DNA of 64,000 nt. Origin: Paenibacillus sp. RUD330. Lineage in GTDB: Bacteria; Bacillota; Bacilli; Paenibacillales; Paenibacillaceae. A model generated the notes under the pieces. The model ran no database searches and was not told where the DNA came from. It worked only from the letters and a program-made list of their open reading frames with translations. The stretch covers positions 2,358,501-2,422,500 of the forward strand of contig NZ_CP022655.2 of NCBI RefSeq assembly GCF_002243345.2. Reading direction: 5' to 3'. This document shows positions 1 through 8,111 of the stretch, in pieces. The translations under genes were made by a program, and so were the position numbers. The stretch's first letter is position 1. Every line of letters starts with the position of its first letter.

Positions 1-627
1 GACGGCACGGTTCAACGCCTGACTCCGTTCGGCGCATTCGTCGATATCGGCGGCGTAGACGGTCTTGTTCACGTTTCCGAAATGTCCTGGCAGCATGTCG
101 CGCATCCGAAGGATGTCGTAACGGAAGGCCAATCCGTTCGCGTCAAAGTCCTCAAGCTGGACCCTAACGCCGGCAAAATCAGCCTCAGCATCAAAGCTGC
201 CCAACCGGGACCTTGGGAATCCGTAAGCGGCCAATTCAAAACGGGCGACATCGTAACGGGTACGGTTCGCCGCCTCGTTACCTTCGGAGCTTTCGTTGAA
301 ATCGCTCCTGGAGTGGAAGGCCTCGTTCATATTTCCCAAATCGCTCACCGCCACGTGGCGACTCCTCAGGAAGTGCTCAAGGAAGGCCAAGAAGTTCAAG
401 CCAAAATCCTTGACTTCAACCCGTCCGAGAAGCGCGTAAGCCTGAGCATCAAAGAAACGGAGGAAGCTCCGGAGCAAGCTCCGCGCGCCGAGCGTCCTCA
501 GCGCGAGCGTTCCGACCGCGGCGGATTCAAGGAGAAGATCGACAACCCGAACGTCTCCCTGAGCAACCAAAGCATGAGCTTCAACCTTGGCGAGCGCTTC
601 GGCGACAAGCTGAGCAAATTCAAGTGA
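1..627 (+). CDS. ypfD: S1 RNA-binding domain protein (YpfD/RpsA-type), 5' end cut off
   Basis: The frame is open from the first base, so the start lies outside the window; 208 codons remain before the TGA. Two S1 OB-fold modules are visible: the tail of one (FGAFVDIGG then GLVHVSEMSW) and a complete later one (FGAFVEIAPG, GLVHISQIAH, VSLSIKETEE). Such multi-S1 proteins bind single-stranded RNA and in Bacillus are called ypfD or a ribosomal protein S1 homologue. The C-terminal tail after about residue 160 is polar, rich in E and R, and probably disordered. Position directly upstream of yphA and yphB matches the ypfD locus of B. subtilis. A strong intrinsic terminator follows. Confidence 0.88.
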   Translation, partial: DGTVQRLTPFGAFVDIGGVDGLVHVSEMSWQHVAHPKDVVTEGQSVRVKVLKLDPNAGKISLSIKAAQPGPWESVSGQFKTGDIVTGTVRRLVTFGAFVEIAPGVEGLVHISQIAHRHVATPQEVLKEGQEVQAKILDFNPSEKRVSLSIKETEEAPEQAPRAERPQRERSDRGGFKEKIDNPNVSLSNQSMSFNLGERFGDKLSKFK

Positions 628-677
628 TCAAGGCGTGCAGCCCCACGCGCATCGCGCGATAGGGCCGCATCGTCTCG

Positions 678-713
678 AAAGCCTTTCCGATTCAGGTCGG
701 AAAGGCTTTTTTA
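678..713 (+). terminator. Intrinsic terminator after the S1-domain gene
   Basis: A perfect 13-bp stem (678-690 pairing with 697-709) has a 6-nt loop and runs straight into a T-rich tail. It separates the S1 gene from the yphA group. Confidence 0.9.
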
Positions 714-778
714 TTTGCTTTCGCCCCGCGATTCAAACCTCGTCACTTCGCGCATAATACGCGGAGGAGGTGCAGGCA

Positions 779-1417
779 ATGAGTGGAATGGAAGAAGGAT
801 TTCTGGCATTGGAGCTCGCAGCCGTCTGGCTGATCCTGCTTGCGACCGGCTGGAACAAGGAAGCGGCTGGAGGACTGGGCTGGAAGATGGCGATGGCCGG
901 CATCGCCGGCATGATCGTATTGTCGCGGTTTGAGCTTGACCTGCCGTGGGGCTTCAAGGCGAGCGCATCGGCCGTCGCCTTGCTGCCGGCATGTCTGGCT
1001 GTGTGGATGCGGGGAGTGCCGCGCGGAGACCGCTTCTACACGGCGGGCTGCGCCCTGCTTCTGGGACTGCTCATGGCATGGATGAACACGCTGTATGCTT
1101 CGAGCCCGCTGCTGACCGTCGTGAGGGCGGGCTGGGATATTCCCATCTTATGCGGCCTGCTCGCTGCCCTGCTATCTTTGCGGGCGGCCAGCCAATTCGT
1201 CATTATCGCAGCCGGATACTGGATTGCCTCGGTTTTTCCCGCCTGGCTTCCATCAGCGATTGAGCCCGCATCCGTTATCGGCAAGGCCGGCTGGTGGGAC
1301 GGCTTTGCCGCAGCCGCAGCGTCATGCCGTCTTCTGACCGTCGTCATTGCCGCGGCTGCGTCCGGATTCTCGCGCTTATTCGTGCAGCGGATGGATAACA
1401 GGGAAGGGGATGCCTGA
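779..1417 (+). CDS. yphA: YphA-like membrane protein
   Basis: This 212-residue protein is almost entirely hydrophobic, with about six predicted membrane segments separated by short charged loops. Its function is not established. The identification rests on location (between ypfD and the YIEGIA gene, as in B. subtilis) and on its membrane character rather than on a motif. ATG 779 was chosen because GGAGGAGG at 763-770 sits 8 nt upstream; a GTG at 770 in the same frame lies inside that ribosome site. It ends 2 nt before the next gene, so the two are probably co-translated. Confidence 0.7.
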   Translation: MSGMEEGFLALELAAVWLILLATGWNKEAAGGLGWKMAMAGIAGMIVLSRFELDLPWGFKASASAVALLPACLAVWMRGVPRGDRFYTAGCALLLGLLMAWMNTLYASSPLLTVVRAGWDIPILCGLLAALLSLRAASQFVIIAAGYWIASVFPAWLPSAIEPASVIGKAGWWDGFAAAAASCRLLTVVIAAAASGFSRLFVQRMDNREGDA

Positions 1418-1419
1418 GA

Positions 1420-2346
1420 ATGGACGACTTGTCGATCTACTTGCATGAGCATCGCATGGTCGTCGGCGTGATGGCCGGCATCGCCTTTGGATTGCTGGCC
1501 CGGATCCTGCTGCTGCGCACGGATTACAGGCAGTACCCCACTTACCCGCATGGCCAGATCATCCATATCTCTCTTGGAGTCATTGCCTCGGCGCTTGGGG
1601 CGGTGGCGGTTCCGGCTCTCTACCAGAAAAACCTGACGGCCCTGACCTTCCTGACAGTCGCCGCCCAGCAATTCCGCGAGGTGCGCAATATGGAAAGGGA
1701 GACGCTGAGCAAGATGGATTCCATGGAAATCGTCTCCAGGGGGACTTCGTACATCGAGGGGATCGCCATGGTCTTCGAAGGCCGCAATTATCTGGTCATC
1801 ATGGCCGCCATGGCCGCCAGCCTGTTCGCCGTCGCTTTCAATCTCTGGATCGGGATAGCGGGAGGATTGCTGTCCCTGATCGTCGTTTGGAAACTGAAGT
1901 CGGGCAAGTCGGTCTCTGCGATCGCGGACATCATTCCCGGCGAGGTCAGGATCGAAGGGCCGGATCTCTATGTCGACAACATCTATATCATGAATGTCGG
2001 CCTGCAGAGCAACCGGGACATCATCGCGAAGCATGGCCTTGGACTCATCGTCAAGCCCCGCAGCGCGAACGGCCGGGTCACCTTGTCGAATCTTGGACAG
2101 AGGCAGGCGATCCTCTACGATCTGTCCACGATTCTCGGCCTTCACAGCGACGAAGGGGAGCCGGCCCTTGTCCCTCTGGCCAAGCTCGATCTGGACAGCG
2201 GCTGCCTTGGCGTCTTCATTATTCCGCATGAGCGCGACCTGTCCAAGGCGTGCGAGATCGCCGGGCGTGTTCCGCTGCTGGAGATGGCCGTCCGAATGCC
2301 GTCCAAAGCGGGAGTCAATCAGGGGGAGGGCGGATCGAATGGCTAG
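1420..2346 (+). CDS. yphB: YIEGIA-family membrane protein (YphB/SeaA-like)
   Basis: The 308-residue product contains the family-naming motif SYIEGIAMVFE near residue 110. Membrane segments lie near residues 12-30 and 48-65, and a strongly hydrophobic pair lies at about 125-165. The C-terminal half is soluble and probably sits on one side of the membrane. The B. subtilis counterpart (YphB, also named SeaA) is a spore-envelope protein of the mother-cell programme; a role here is inferred from that. An 8-nt overlap with a 60-codon gene suggests obligate co-translation with a partner. The ribosome site AAGGGGAT precedes the ATG by about 9 nt. Confidence 0.8.
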   Translation: MDDLSIYLHEHRMVVGVMAGIAFGLLARILLLRTDYRQYPTYPHGQIIHISLGVIASALGAVAVPALYQKNLTALTFLTVAAQQFREVRNMERETLSKMDSMEIVSRGTSYIEGIAMVFEGRNYLVIMAAMAASLFAVAFNLWIGIAGGLLSLIVVWKLKSGKSVSAIADIIPGEVRIEGPDLYVDNIYIMNVGLQSNRDIIAKHGLGLIVKPRSANGRVTLSNLGQRQAILYDLSTILGLHSDEGEPALVPLAKLDLDSGCLGVFIIPHERDLSKACEIAGRVPLLEMAVRMPSKAGVNQGEGGSNG

Positions 2347-2521
2347 CATCGTCGCCATTGTCAGCACCAGCCATGAATCAGTGGCTGGCGGAGCGCCGAT
2401 TTTTATCGAGGAAGACGCTGGAAAAGCCCAGCAGACGGCATTTTTCCTGGAGAAGATCCTGGACGCGACCGCACATGATTTAAAAAACGGATCGTTCATT
2501 CTGGTGGACAGAAGCCGGTAG
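2339..2521 (+). CDS. Small partner protein of YIEGIA (capping-complex-subunit type)
   Basis: A 60-residue soluble protein starts at ATG 2339 inside the end of the YIEGIA gene, with GGGGGAGGG just upstream at 2323-2331. It opens with a hydrophobic strand (ASIVAIVSTS) and continues with a short acidic and amphipathic region. Small genes in this position are annotated in spore formers as capping complex subunits for YIEGIA, and the size, overlap and context fit. The biochemical role is unknown. It is easily missed because a longer reading of the same frame begins upstream inside the YIEGIA gene. Confidence 0.72.
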   Translation: MASIVAIVSTSHESVAGGAPIFIEEDAGKAQQTAFFLEKILDATAHDLKNGSFILVDRSR

Positions 2522-2621
2522 GCGAACCTTGCGTTTCCATAGGAAACCATTGAAAAGTTAGCCAACGAGGCTGTTTTTTGCTATGATGAATGGCGTGAGT
2601 ATTTTTGAGAGGGTGTATACT

Positions 2622-3944
2622 ATGGCAAGACCCGTTATAGCCATCGTGGGCAGGCCTAATGTGGGGAAATCCACGATCTTCAACCGGGTCATAGGCGACC
2701 GCCTGGCTATCGTTGAGGATAAACCTGGCGTCACGCGTGACCGGATCTATGGAACCGGTGAATGGAATGGAAGATCGTTCAGCATCGTCGATACAGGCGG
2801 CATCGAGATCGACGGAGAAGACGAAATCATGAAATCAGTCCGGATGCAGGCTGAACTGGCTGTCGAGGAAGCGGATGTCATCATCTTCATGGTCGACGCC
2901 AAAACCGGACTTACCCTTGCGGATGAAGAAGTGGCCCAAATGCTGTTCCGCTCGCGCAAGCCGGTTGTCGTAGCCGTCAACAAGGTGGACAACCAGGGCC
3001 GGATGGAAGACATTTACGAGTTCTTCGGGCTCGGCTTCGGAAGCCCGATCGCCATTTCCGGTTCCCATGGCACCGGCATCGGCGACCTTCTGGACGAAGC
3101 CGTATCGAAGCTTCCCGAATTGGAAGAAGATCATTACGACGAGGATGTCATCAAGGTTGCCTTGATCGGCAGGCCGAATGTCGGCAAGTCCTCGCTCGTC
3201 AACGCGCTGCTCGGCGAAGAGCGCGTCATCGTCAGCGACGTGGCGGGAACGACCCGCGACGCGATCGACACCCCGTTCGAGAAGGACGGCCAGCGCTATG
3301 TCCTTATCGATACGGCCGGCATGCGCAAGCGCGGCAAAGTGTATGAAACGACGGAGAAATACAGCGTCATGAGATCGCTCAAGGCGATTGAACGGGCGGA
3401 TGTCGTCCTGATTCTGATCAATGCCGAGGAAGGCATCATCGAGCAGGACAAGCATATCGCAGGTTATTCCCATGAAGCCGGCAAGGCTTCCATCTTTGTC
3501 GTCAACAAGTGGGACGCGGTGGACAAGGACGACAAGTCGATGCAGCATTTCACGCAGAACATCCGGGATCACTTCCTGTTCATGTCGTATGCGCCGATCG
3601 CTTTCCTGTCCGCTCTGACGAAGTCGCGCCTGCACAAGCTGCTTCCGGTCATCAACCATGTATCCGAGCAGCATTCCCTGCGCATTCAGACCCATCTTCT
3701 CAATGACGTCATTTCCGATGCGGTCGCGATCAACCCTCCTCCTACGGACAAGGGCCGCCGTCTGCGCATCAATTACGTCACGCAAGTAGCCGTGAGGCCG
3801 CCGACGATCGTCATTTTCGTCAATGCGCCGGAGATCATGCACTTCTCCTACGAACGCTACCTGGAGAACAAAATACGCGCCGCGTTCGACTTCGAGGGCA
3901 CGCCGATCCGTCTGTTCACGCGTCGGAAGTCGGATGAGGACTAG
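2622..3944 (+). CDS. der: Ribosome biogenesis GTPase Der (EngA)
   Basis: This 440-residue protein has the two tandem GTPase domains that define Der. The first P-loop GRPNVGKS begins at residue 10 and the second GRPNVGKSS at about residue 183. G3 (DTGG, DTAG) and G4 (NKVD, NKWD) motifs are visible in both. The last ~90 residues form the KH-like RNA-binding domain. Der acts in 50S subunit maturation and is essential in most bacteria. ATG 2622 is preferred over the in-frame ATG 2583 because the ribosome site GAGAGGG lies 8 nt upstream and the protein then begins directly with the G1 strand, as in known Der proteins. Confidence 0.97.
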   Translation: MARPVIAIVGRPNVGKSTIFNRVIGDRLAIVEDKPGVTRDRIYGTGEWNGRSFSIVDTGGIEIDGEDEIMKSVRMQAELAVEEADVIIFMVDAKTGLTLADEEVAQMLFRSRKPVVVAVNKVDNQGRMEDIYEFFGLGFGSPIAISGSHGTGIGDLLDEAVSKLPELEEDHYDEDVIKVALIGRPNVGKSSLVNALLGEERVIVSDVAGTTRDAIDTPFEKDGQRYVLIDTAGMRKRGKVYETTEKYSVMRSLKAIERADVVLILINAEEGIIEQDKHIAGYSHEAGKASIFVVNKWDAVDKDDKSMQHFTQNIRDHFLFMSYAPIAFLSALTKSRLHKLLPVINHVSEQHSLRIQTHLLNDVISDAVAINPPPTDKGRRLRINYVTQVAVRPPTIVIFVNAPEIMHFSYERYLENKIRAAFDFEGTPIRLFTRRKSDED

Positions 3945-3956
3945 GGGAGAAGAACG

Positions 3957-4556
3957 TTGCTCATATCCATCCTTGCGATTGCAGCGAGCTATCTGCTCGG
4001 CTCGGTTTCCTTCAGCATCCTGATTGGCAGGTATGTGAAGGGCATTGATATCCGCCAGCATGGAAGCGGCAACGCGGGAGCGACCAACACGCTCCGCGTG
4101 CTCGGCAAAGGCCCCGGCATCGCCGTCTTCCTGCTGGACATCGCCAAAGGCGTCTTCGCCGTCCTGCTTGGGCAGCTGCTCGTCCCGGAATCGGACTGGG
4201 TGCCCGCCATTTGCGGACTGGCCGCGATCATGGGCCATAACTGGCCGCTCTATTTCCGCTTCAAGGGAGGCAAGGGAATCGCCACGACGGTAGGAGCTCT
4301 CGTCGTCCTGTCGTTCCTGCCCTGCCTGATCGCCGGGATCATTGCGATCGCGGTCATCGCCCTCACCCGCTACGTTTCGCTCGGCTCGCTCGTCTTCGCT
4401 CTGTTGACGCCATTATTCATTTTCTTCCTCGAAGGCGCCGAGCCGGCGTTATGGGCAGCGATGCTGTTATGCTTATTCGCTTTTGTCCGCCATCGGACCA
4501 ATATCGTCAAGCTGGCGCGCGGCCAGGAAAACAAGCTCGGATCGAAGAAAGGGTGA
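3957..4556 (+). CDS. plsY: Glycerol-3-phosphate acyltransferase PlsY
   Basis: The 199-residue integral membrane protein has about five hydrophobic segments. PlsY signatures are present: GSVSFS near the N-terminus, RQHGSGNAGATN around residues 36-47, and the FKGGKG loop near residue 103. PlsY transfers the acyl group from acyl-phosphate to glycerol-3-phosphate, giving lysophosphatidate. The start is a TTG at 3957 with GGGGAGA 6 nt upstream. It sits directly ahead of gpsA, which makes its substrate glycerol-3-phosphate, so the pair encodes two consecutive steps of phospholipid synthesis. Confidence 0.95.
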   Translation: MLISILAIAASYLLGSVSFSILIGRYVKGIDIRQHGSGNAGATNTLRVLGKGPGIAVFLLDIAKGVFAVLLGQLLVPESDWVPAICGLAAIMGHNWPLYFRFKGGKGIATTVGALVVLSFLPCLIAGIIAIAVIALTRYVSLGSLVFALLTPLFIFFLEGAEPALWAAMLLCLFAFVRHRTNIVKLARGQENKLGSKKG

Positions 4557-4564
4557 GCACCACA

Positions 4565-5596
4565 ATGCCGACAAATGCGGAAACCAACGGGCGCCGGCGC
4601 CTCCGCGTAGCGGTGCTTGTCGCAGGCAGCTGGGGGACGGCGCTGTCTTCGGTGCTTGCGGACAACGGCCACGAGGTGACCATATGGACCCGCAGCGCGG
4701 GACAGGCGGACGAAATCAGCCAGCGCCATACCAACGCCCGTTATTTGCCGGACATTCCGCTGGCGTCCACGCTCCGCGCGACGACGGATATGCAGGAAGC
4801 TCTGCGCGGAGCCGAGCTGGTGCTGTTCGCGGCTCCTTCCTCGGCGATGCGGGAAGTAGCGGCCGCCGCGGCGGGGGCGATCGACCCGGACGCCGTCATC
4901 GTCCATGCCACCAAAGGCTTTGAAGCGGAGACGCTGGAGCGCATGTCCCAGGTGCTGGCAGGCGAGCTTGGAAGGGATGAGCGCGAGATCGTCGTGCTCT
5001 CCGGACCGAGCCACGCCGAGGAAGTCGTGCGCAAGCTGCCGACGACGGTTGTCGTCGCTTCGATATTCCCTGGACCGGCCAAACGGGCGCAGGACGCTTT
5101 CATCAATTCCTGCTTCCGGGTCTATACCAACCCCGACGTCATCGGAGTCGAGGTCGCCGGCGCGATCAAGAACATCATTGCGCTTGGAGCCGGCCTCTCC
5201 GACGGACTCGGCTTTGGCGACAACGCCAAGGCGGCGCTGCTGACCCGCGGCTTGGCTGAGATCGGCCGCCTCGGCTCCGCGATGGGGGCGACGATGATGA
5301 CGTTCGCCGGGCTGGCCGGAGTCGGCGACCTCATCGCGACCTGCACGAGCCCGCACAGCCGCAACTGGAGAGCGGGCTCGCTGCTCGCCAGCGGCCTGTC
5401 TCTGGACGAAGTGCTGGAGAAGGTCGGCATGGTCGTGGAAGGCGTGCGCACGACCCGCTTCGCCCGGACGCTCGCGGCGCGCTACGGCGTCGAGATGCCG
5501 ATCACGGACCAGCTCTACGAGGTGCTCTTCGAGGGCAAGGATCCCCGCGAAGCGGTGGAGATGCTCATGCTGCGGGACCGCACCGGCGAGCTGTAG
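4565..5596 (+). CDS. gpsA: NAD(P)-dependent glycerol-3-phosphate dehydrogenase
   Basis: This 343-residue enzyme makes sn-glycerol-3-phosphate from dihydroxyacetone phosphate for phospholipid synthesis. Visible family blocks are SGPSHAEEV, the catalytic-lysine helix GAIKNIIALGAG, GFGDNAKAAL and the C-terminal RDRTGEL. ATG 4565 was chosen because GGTGAG, overlapping the plsY stop, lies 7 nt upstream; GTG 4553 would begin inside it. The N-terminal dinucleotide-binding loop reads VAGSWG, whereas the usual family loop is GAGSWG, so the first glycine of the GxGxxG fingerprint is valine here (codon GTC). Confidence 0.95.
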   Translation: MPTNAETNGRRRLRVAVLVAGSWGTALSSVLADNGHEVTIWTRSAGQADEISQRHTNARYLPDIPLASTLRATTDMQEALRGAELVLFAAPSSAMREVAAAAAGAIDPDAVIVHATKGFEAETLERMSQVLAGELGRDEREIVVLSGPSHAEEVVRKLPTTVVVASIFPGPAKRAQDAFINSCFRVYTNPDVIGVEVAGAIKNIIALGAGLSDGLGFGDNAKAALLTRGLAEIGRLGSAMGATMMTFAGLAGVGDLIATCTSPHSRNWRAGSLLASGLSLDEVLEKVGMVVEGVRTTRFARTLAARYGVEMPITDQLYEVLFEGKDPREAVEMLMLRDRTGEL

Positions 5597-5681
5597 TCCG
5601 CCGTATGCATCCGCCCTTACCCGGCATCCGCCCTCACCCCGAGCGGCTCCTCCTCATAAGATGATGCTAGAGCGGTTATGC

Positions 5682-5699
5682 CGCCGGCTTCGGCCGGCG
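5682..5699. repeat. UUCG-capped hairpin upstream of the spoVIF-like gene
   Basis: A perfect 7-bp GC stem (5682-5688 with 5693-5699) closes a TTCG tetraloop in the very stable C(UUCG)G context. No T-run follows, so this is not a standard intrinsic terminator. It may protect or punctuate mRNA between gpsA and the next gene. Confidence 0.6.
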
Positions 5700-5728
5700 C
5701 TAGCCCCATCATTACTGGGGAGGCGACA

Positions 5729-6007
5729 ATGGTGAGCAAACATTCGCCGAAGGACATTCTTGGAGCAGTCAACAAGAAAACCGGCAAAAACATTACGGAG
5801 AATCAGGTCAAAAAAATCGCCAGCGGAGTCACTCCGGAGACGATCCAGAGCGAGGAAGAGCTTCGCAAGCTGGTTAAGCAGGTTGCCTCCATGGCGAAGG
5901 TGCCGGTGTCGGAGCAGACGATGAACGACATCGTCAAAGCCGTCAAGGCGAGCGGCATGAACATGGGCAACCTGGAAACCCTGATGAAAATGATGATCAA
6001 GAAATAA
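5729..6007 (+). CDS. Stage VI sporulation protein F-like protein (SpoVIF)
   Basis: The 92-residue soluble protein is lysine-rich and helical. The block beginning ILGAVNKKTGKNITENQVKK and the segment KQVASMAKVPVSEQ resemble the SpoVIF family, coat-assembly proteins made late in the mother cell. The protein ends in a methionine/lysine-rich helix (LMKMMIKK), also typical. ATG 5729 follows GGGGAGG by 6 nt; in-frame codons further upstream lie inside a hairpin. In B. subtilis spoVIF is elsewhere, so its presence beside gpsA is a local rearrangement. The call is by motif memory only. Confidence 0.72.
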   Translation: MVSKHSPKDILGAVNKKTGKNITENQVKKIASGVTPETIQSEEELRKLVKQVASMAKVPVSEQTMNDIVKAVKASGMNMGNLETLMKMMIKK

Positions 6008-6032
6008 GGACGCATCGTTCCTGGAGCGGCCT

Positions 6033-6063
6033 CGGACCGGCTGAGCTTCGGCTTGCCGGTCCG
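6033..6063. repeat. Strong GC hairpin after the spoVIF-like gene
   Basis: A perfect 9-bp inverted repeat (6033-6041 with 6055-6063) encloses a second 3-bp stem with a TTCG tetraloop. There is no T-run, as with the hairpin at 5682-5699. It may act as an mRNA 3'-end stabiliser or a weak terminator. Confidence 0.6.
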
Positions 6064-6148
6064 TCGTTCCGGAGCGGCCGGGGACAAGCCTTTTGCAGGA
6101 CGGCGGCATCGCTCGGAATAGGTCCGGAGGAATGGAGAGGCAGAGCAA

Positions 6149-6337
6149 ATGCAACCGAGTCCGATGACCGTAATGTGGATCTCGCTGGCCGGAATCGGCC
6201 TGATGGTCATATCCGCATTGGTGATTACGTTCGCCCGCATGAAAACGAAGGGGATCCTGCGAGGCGTTCTGTCGCTGGCCGCATTCGCCATGCTGGTATT
6301 CGGCTTTATTCTTGGCGTGTTTTCGATTATCGTCTGA
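6149..6337 (+). CDS. yphE: DUF2768 small membrane protein (YphE-like)
   Basis: The 62-residue protein has two membrane helices (about residues 7-28 and 37-60) joined by a short basic loop (RMKTKGILRG). Size and topology match the DUF2768 family, represented in B. subtilis by YphE in the same neighbourhood. Function is unknown; genes of this group near spoIVA are thought to belong to the sporulation programme. GGAGAGGCAG precedes the ATG. Confidence 0.75.
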   Translation: MQPSPMTVMWISLAGIGLMVISALVITFARMKTKGILRGVLSLAAFAMLVFGFILGVFSIIV

Positions 6338-6354
6338 CCGGAGGGAATGCAACG

Positions 6355-6651
6355 ATGATTACGCTCATCGGCCGCACGCGCTCTACGGACGCGGATGCCG
6401 TGAAAGGCCGCACGCTGCTTCAGCATGCGGTGGAGACCAAGGCGGAGTGGGGCTACAACTGCAGCCGCGGAACATGCGCCCGCTGCCGCTGCCATGTCGA
6501 TCAAGGCATGGAGCATCTGGAAGACGTCACCGACGCCGAATGGGATCGCCTGGAGCCGGAAGAGCTGGATCAGGGCTTCCGTTTGTCCTGCCAGGCGGTC
6601 GTGAGCAGCGACGATGCTGTCATTGTCGTCCGGCACAAGCCTTATTTCTAG
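6355..6651 (+). CDS. 2Fe-2S ferredoxin, plant-type cysteine spacing
   Basis: The 98-residue protein has a single 2Fe-2S domain with C36-x4-C41-x2-C44 and a fourth ligand at C79. This is the spacing of plant/cyanobacterial-type ferredoxins. An extra C46 follows the cluster motif (CARCRC). It has no signal peptide and should be a cytosolic electron carrier; its redox partner cannot be read from the context. GGAGGG at 6340-6345 supports the ATG at 6355. It is followed 33 nt later by a second, differently spaced ferredoxin. B. subtilis does not carry ferredoxins at this place between yphE and yphF. Confidence 0.85.
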   Translation: MITLIGRTRSTDADAVKGRTLLQHAVETKAEWGYNCSRGTCARCRCHVDQGMEHLEDVTDAEWDRLEPEELDQGFRLSCQAVVSSDDAVIVVRHKPYF

Positions 6652-6684
6652 TTAGACAGCCTACATACAGGAGGCGGCGCGATC

Positions 6685-7050
6685 ATGGCAGAGGCGACCT
6701 TTTGGCCAGCCGGCAAAACCGTCAAGGTCAGGCCGGGCACGACGCTTCTGAGCGCTGCCAGGCAGGCGGGGCTCAGCGTTCCCGTCCGCTGCGACGGCAA
6801 AGCCGCCTGCCTCATGTGCAAGATGTCGCTGCTCCCCGACCATGGGGAACAGGGGCTTTCCCGCCTGAGCGAGGTGGAGCGCCGCAAGCTTGGAACCGAC
6901 GGACTTCAGCGGCTCGGCTGCCAGAGCAGGATTACGGGCGACTGCCATGTCAGCATACCCGAAAGTCCGCTGAAGGCGGCTGTCAGACGTCAATTGGAGC
7001 GTCAGGCCGCTGAAGACGATGACGATTGGCTGCGGGGATTCCGAAGCTAG
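6685..7050 (+). CDS. 2Fe-2S ferredoxin, adrenodoxin-like cysteine spacing
   Basis: This 121-residue protein carries C36-x5-C42-x2-C45 and C79. The extra residue in the first interval is the spacing seen in adrenodoxin/ISC-type ferredoxins, unlike its neighbour. The N-terminal half aligns by eye with the first ferredoxin (PGTTLLSAARQAG versus KGRTLLQHAVETK), so the two may be an old tandem duplication. The C-terminal extension after about residue 95 is charged (ERQAAEDDDD) and absent from the first copy. AGGAGG lies 11 nt before the ATG. Physiological partner unknown. Confidence 0.85.
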   Translation: MAEATFWPAGKTVKVRPGTTLLSAARQAGLSVPVRCDGKAACLMCKMSLLPDHGEQGLSRLSEVERRKLGTDGLQRLGCQSRITGDCHVSIPESPLKAAVRRQLERQAAEDDDDWLRGFRS

Positions 7051-7069
7051 TCCGAAGCAGGAGGATAGC

Positions 7070-7837
7070 ATGATGTTGAATAAAGGAACCCTTGGCCGCC
7101 CGGCGGAGGGGCGCAAATGGCGAGGTCTCGCAGGAGCCGCGGCCGCCATGATGCTGGCGGCAAGCTTGTCCGGCTGCATGTATCCCCGGGAACGCATGGC
7201 CGAGAGCCAGGCTCCATCGATGGACGTCGTCGCCGGAGTGCAGGCGGTGGTCGATCTTTATCAGCAGAAGAAAGGTCTTCTGCCGATCAAGAACGCCAAC
7301 CAGGAAACGCCGGTCTACGAAAAATTCGTCATTGATTTTCCGAAGCTGCAGCGGGAGAACTTCATGTCGGATCTGCCGGCGGCTTCATTCGAGAAGGGCG
7401 GCAGCTACTACTTCCTGATCCAGAACGAGGAGCAGGATCCGACCGTGAAGCTGATGCCGCTGACGATCTTCCAGTCGGTGAACGACGTGCAGGGCTGGGT
7501 CGACCAGTACGGCCGCAGCCATGAAGGCGTGCTTCCGGCCGCCGGCGAAGCCTATCCGGGCTACAGCCGGATCGACTTCAAAAAACTGGGCCAGCGGGAG
7601 CCTTCCGTCCGCAGCCTGTATTCCGGCGGCGCCTTGCCGTTCATGATGAGCGATGAGGGGCGGGTCTACGCGGATTACGGAAGCGACATGATGCGCTTCG
7701 CCCAGAAGCGCGGCCTCGACAAGGTGGGAGCGGAGCTCGACCTGCGGCAGTTGCTCGCGGAGGACACCGACTTCGTGCCGGTCAAATCCCCGCCGTTCAA
7801 GCTTGTCGGCGGGGAGCCTGTGGCACAGCCCGAATAA
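7070..7837 (+). CDS. yphF: YphF-like lipoprotein
   Basis: The 255-residue precursor has a basic N-terminus, a hydrophobic stretch and a lipobox LSGC with the lipidated cysteine at C36. The mature protein should be anchored to the outer face of the membrane. The remainder is soluble with no enzyme motif that I recognise. Its place immediately before spoIVA corresponds to B. subtilis yphF. AGGAGG at 7059-7064 supports ATG 7070, and a second ATG follows at 7073. A GTG/ATG further upstream would place extra polar residues before the signal and is less likely. Confidence 0.75.
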   Translation: MMLNKGTLGRPAEGRKWRGLAGAAAAMMLAASLSGCMYPRERMAESQAPSMDVVAGVQAVVDLYQQKKGLLPIKNANQETPVYEKFVIDFPKLQRENFMSDLPAASFEKGGSYYFLIQNEEQDPTVKLMPLTIFQSVNDVQGWVDQYGRSHEGVLPAAGEAYPGYSRIDFKKLGQREPSVRSLYSGGALPFMMSDEGRVYADYGSDMMRFAQKRGLDKVGAELDLRQLLAEDTDFVPVKSPPFKLVGGEPVAQPE

Positions 7838-7850
7838 CAGCTATAGGACG

Positions 7851-7905
7851 AGAACCTTCTTGTCCCTTTTTCGCGAAGCGCGAGAGGGACGGAAGGTTCT
7901 TTTCT
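7851..7905 (+). terminator. Intrinsic terminator after yphF
   Basis: AGAACCTTC and, after a mismatch, GTCCC pair with GGGAC and GAAGGTTCT across a 19-nt loop; a short T-run follows. It isolates spoIVA from the upstream genes. Confidence 0.8.
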
Positions 7906-7968
7906 GCTATCTGGGGGCATATCAATCTATCTTGAAAGGGCTATGGATATCCGGACCGGGATGCAAGA

Positions 7969-7995
7969 ATGTTGGACGCAACCGTCATAATCCGG
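7969..7995 (+). promoter_or_regulatory. Possible sigma-E-type promoter for spoIVA
   Basis: GAATGTT and CATAATCC are separated by 12 nt, about 115 nt upstream of the spoIVA start. The elements partly resemble the mother-cell sigma-E consensus (roughly KMATATT and CATACAMT). spoIVA is sigma-E dependent in B. subtilis, which is the main reason to suggest it. The match is imperfect. Confidence 0.28.
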
Positions 7996-8111
7996 AAGGA
8001 TGGACAATAAGCTATTACTAGTCCACAGCATGTACGAGTTGCGTCGCTTGCCTACCCTCTTGACCGGTGGAAGGCGACGAACCGGATATTCGATTGGGAG
8101 GGGATCTGAAA

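Noticed and set aside
1036-2565. A 509-codon minus-strand open frame opposite yphA and yphB
   Set aside because: It is arginine/histidine-rich, lacks a ribosome site and covers convincing plus-strand genes; long antisense frames are expected in GC-rich DNA. The same holds for minus-strand frames such as 2835-4238, 8052-9371, 22092-23300 and 55153-56676.
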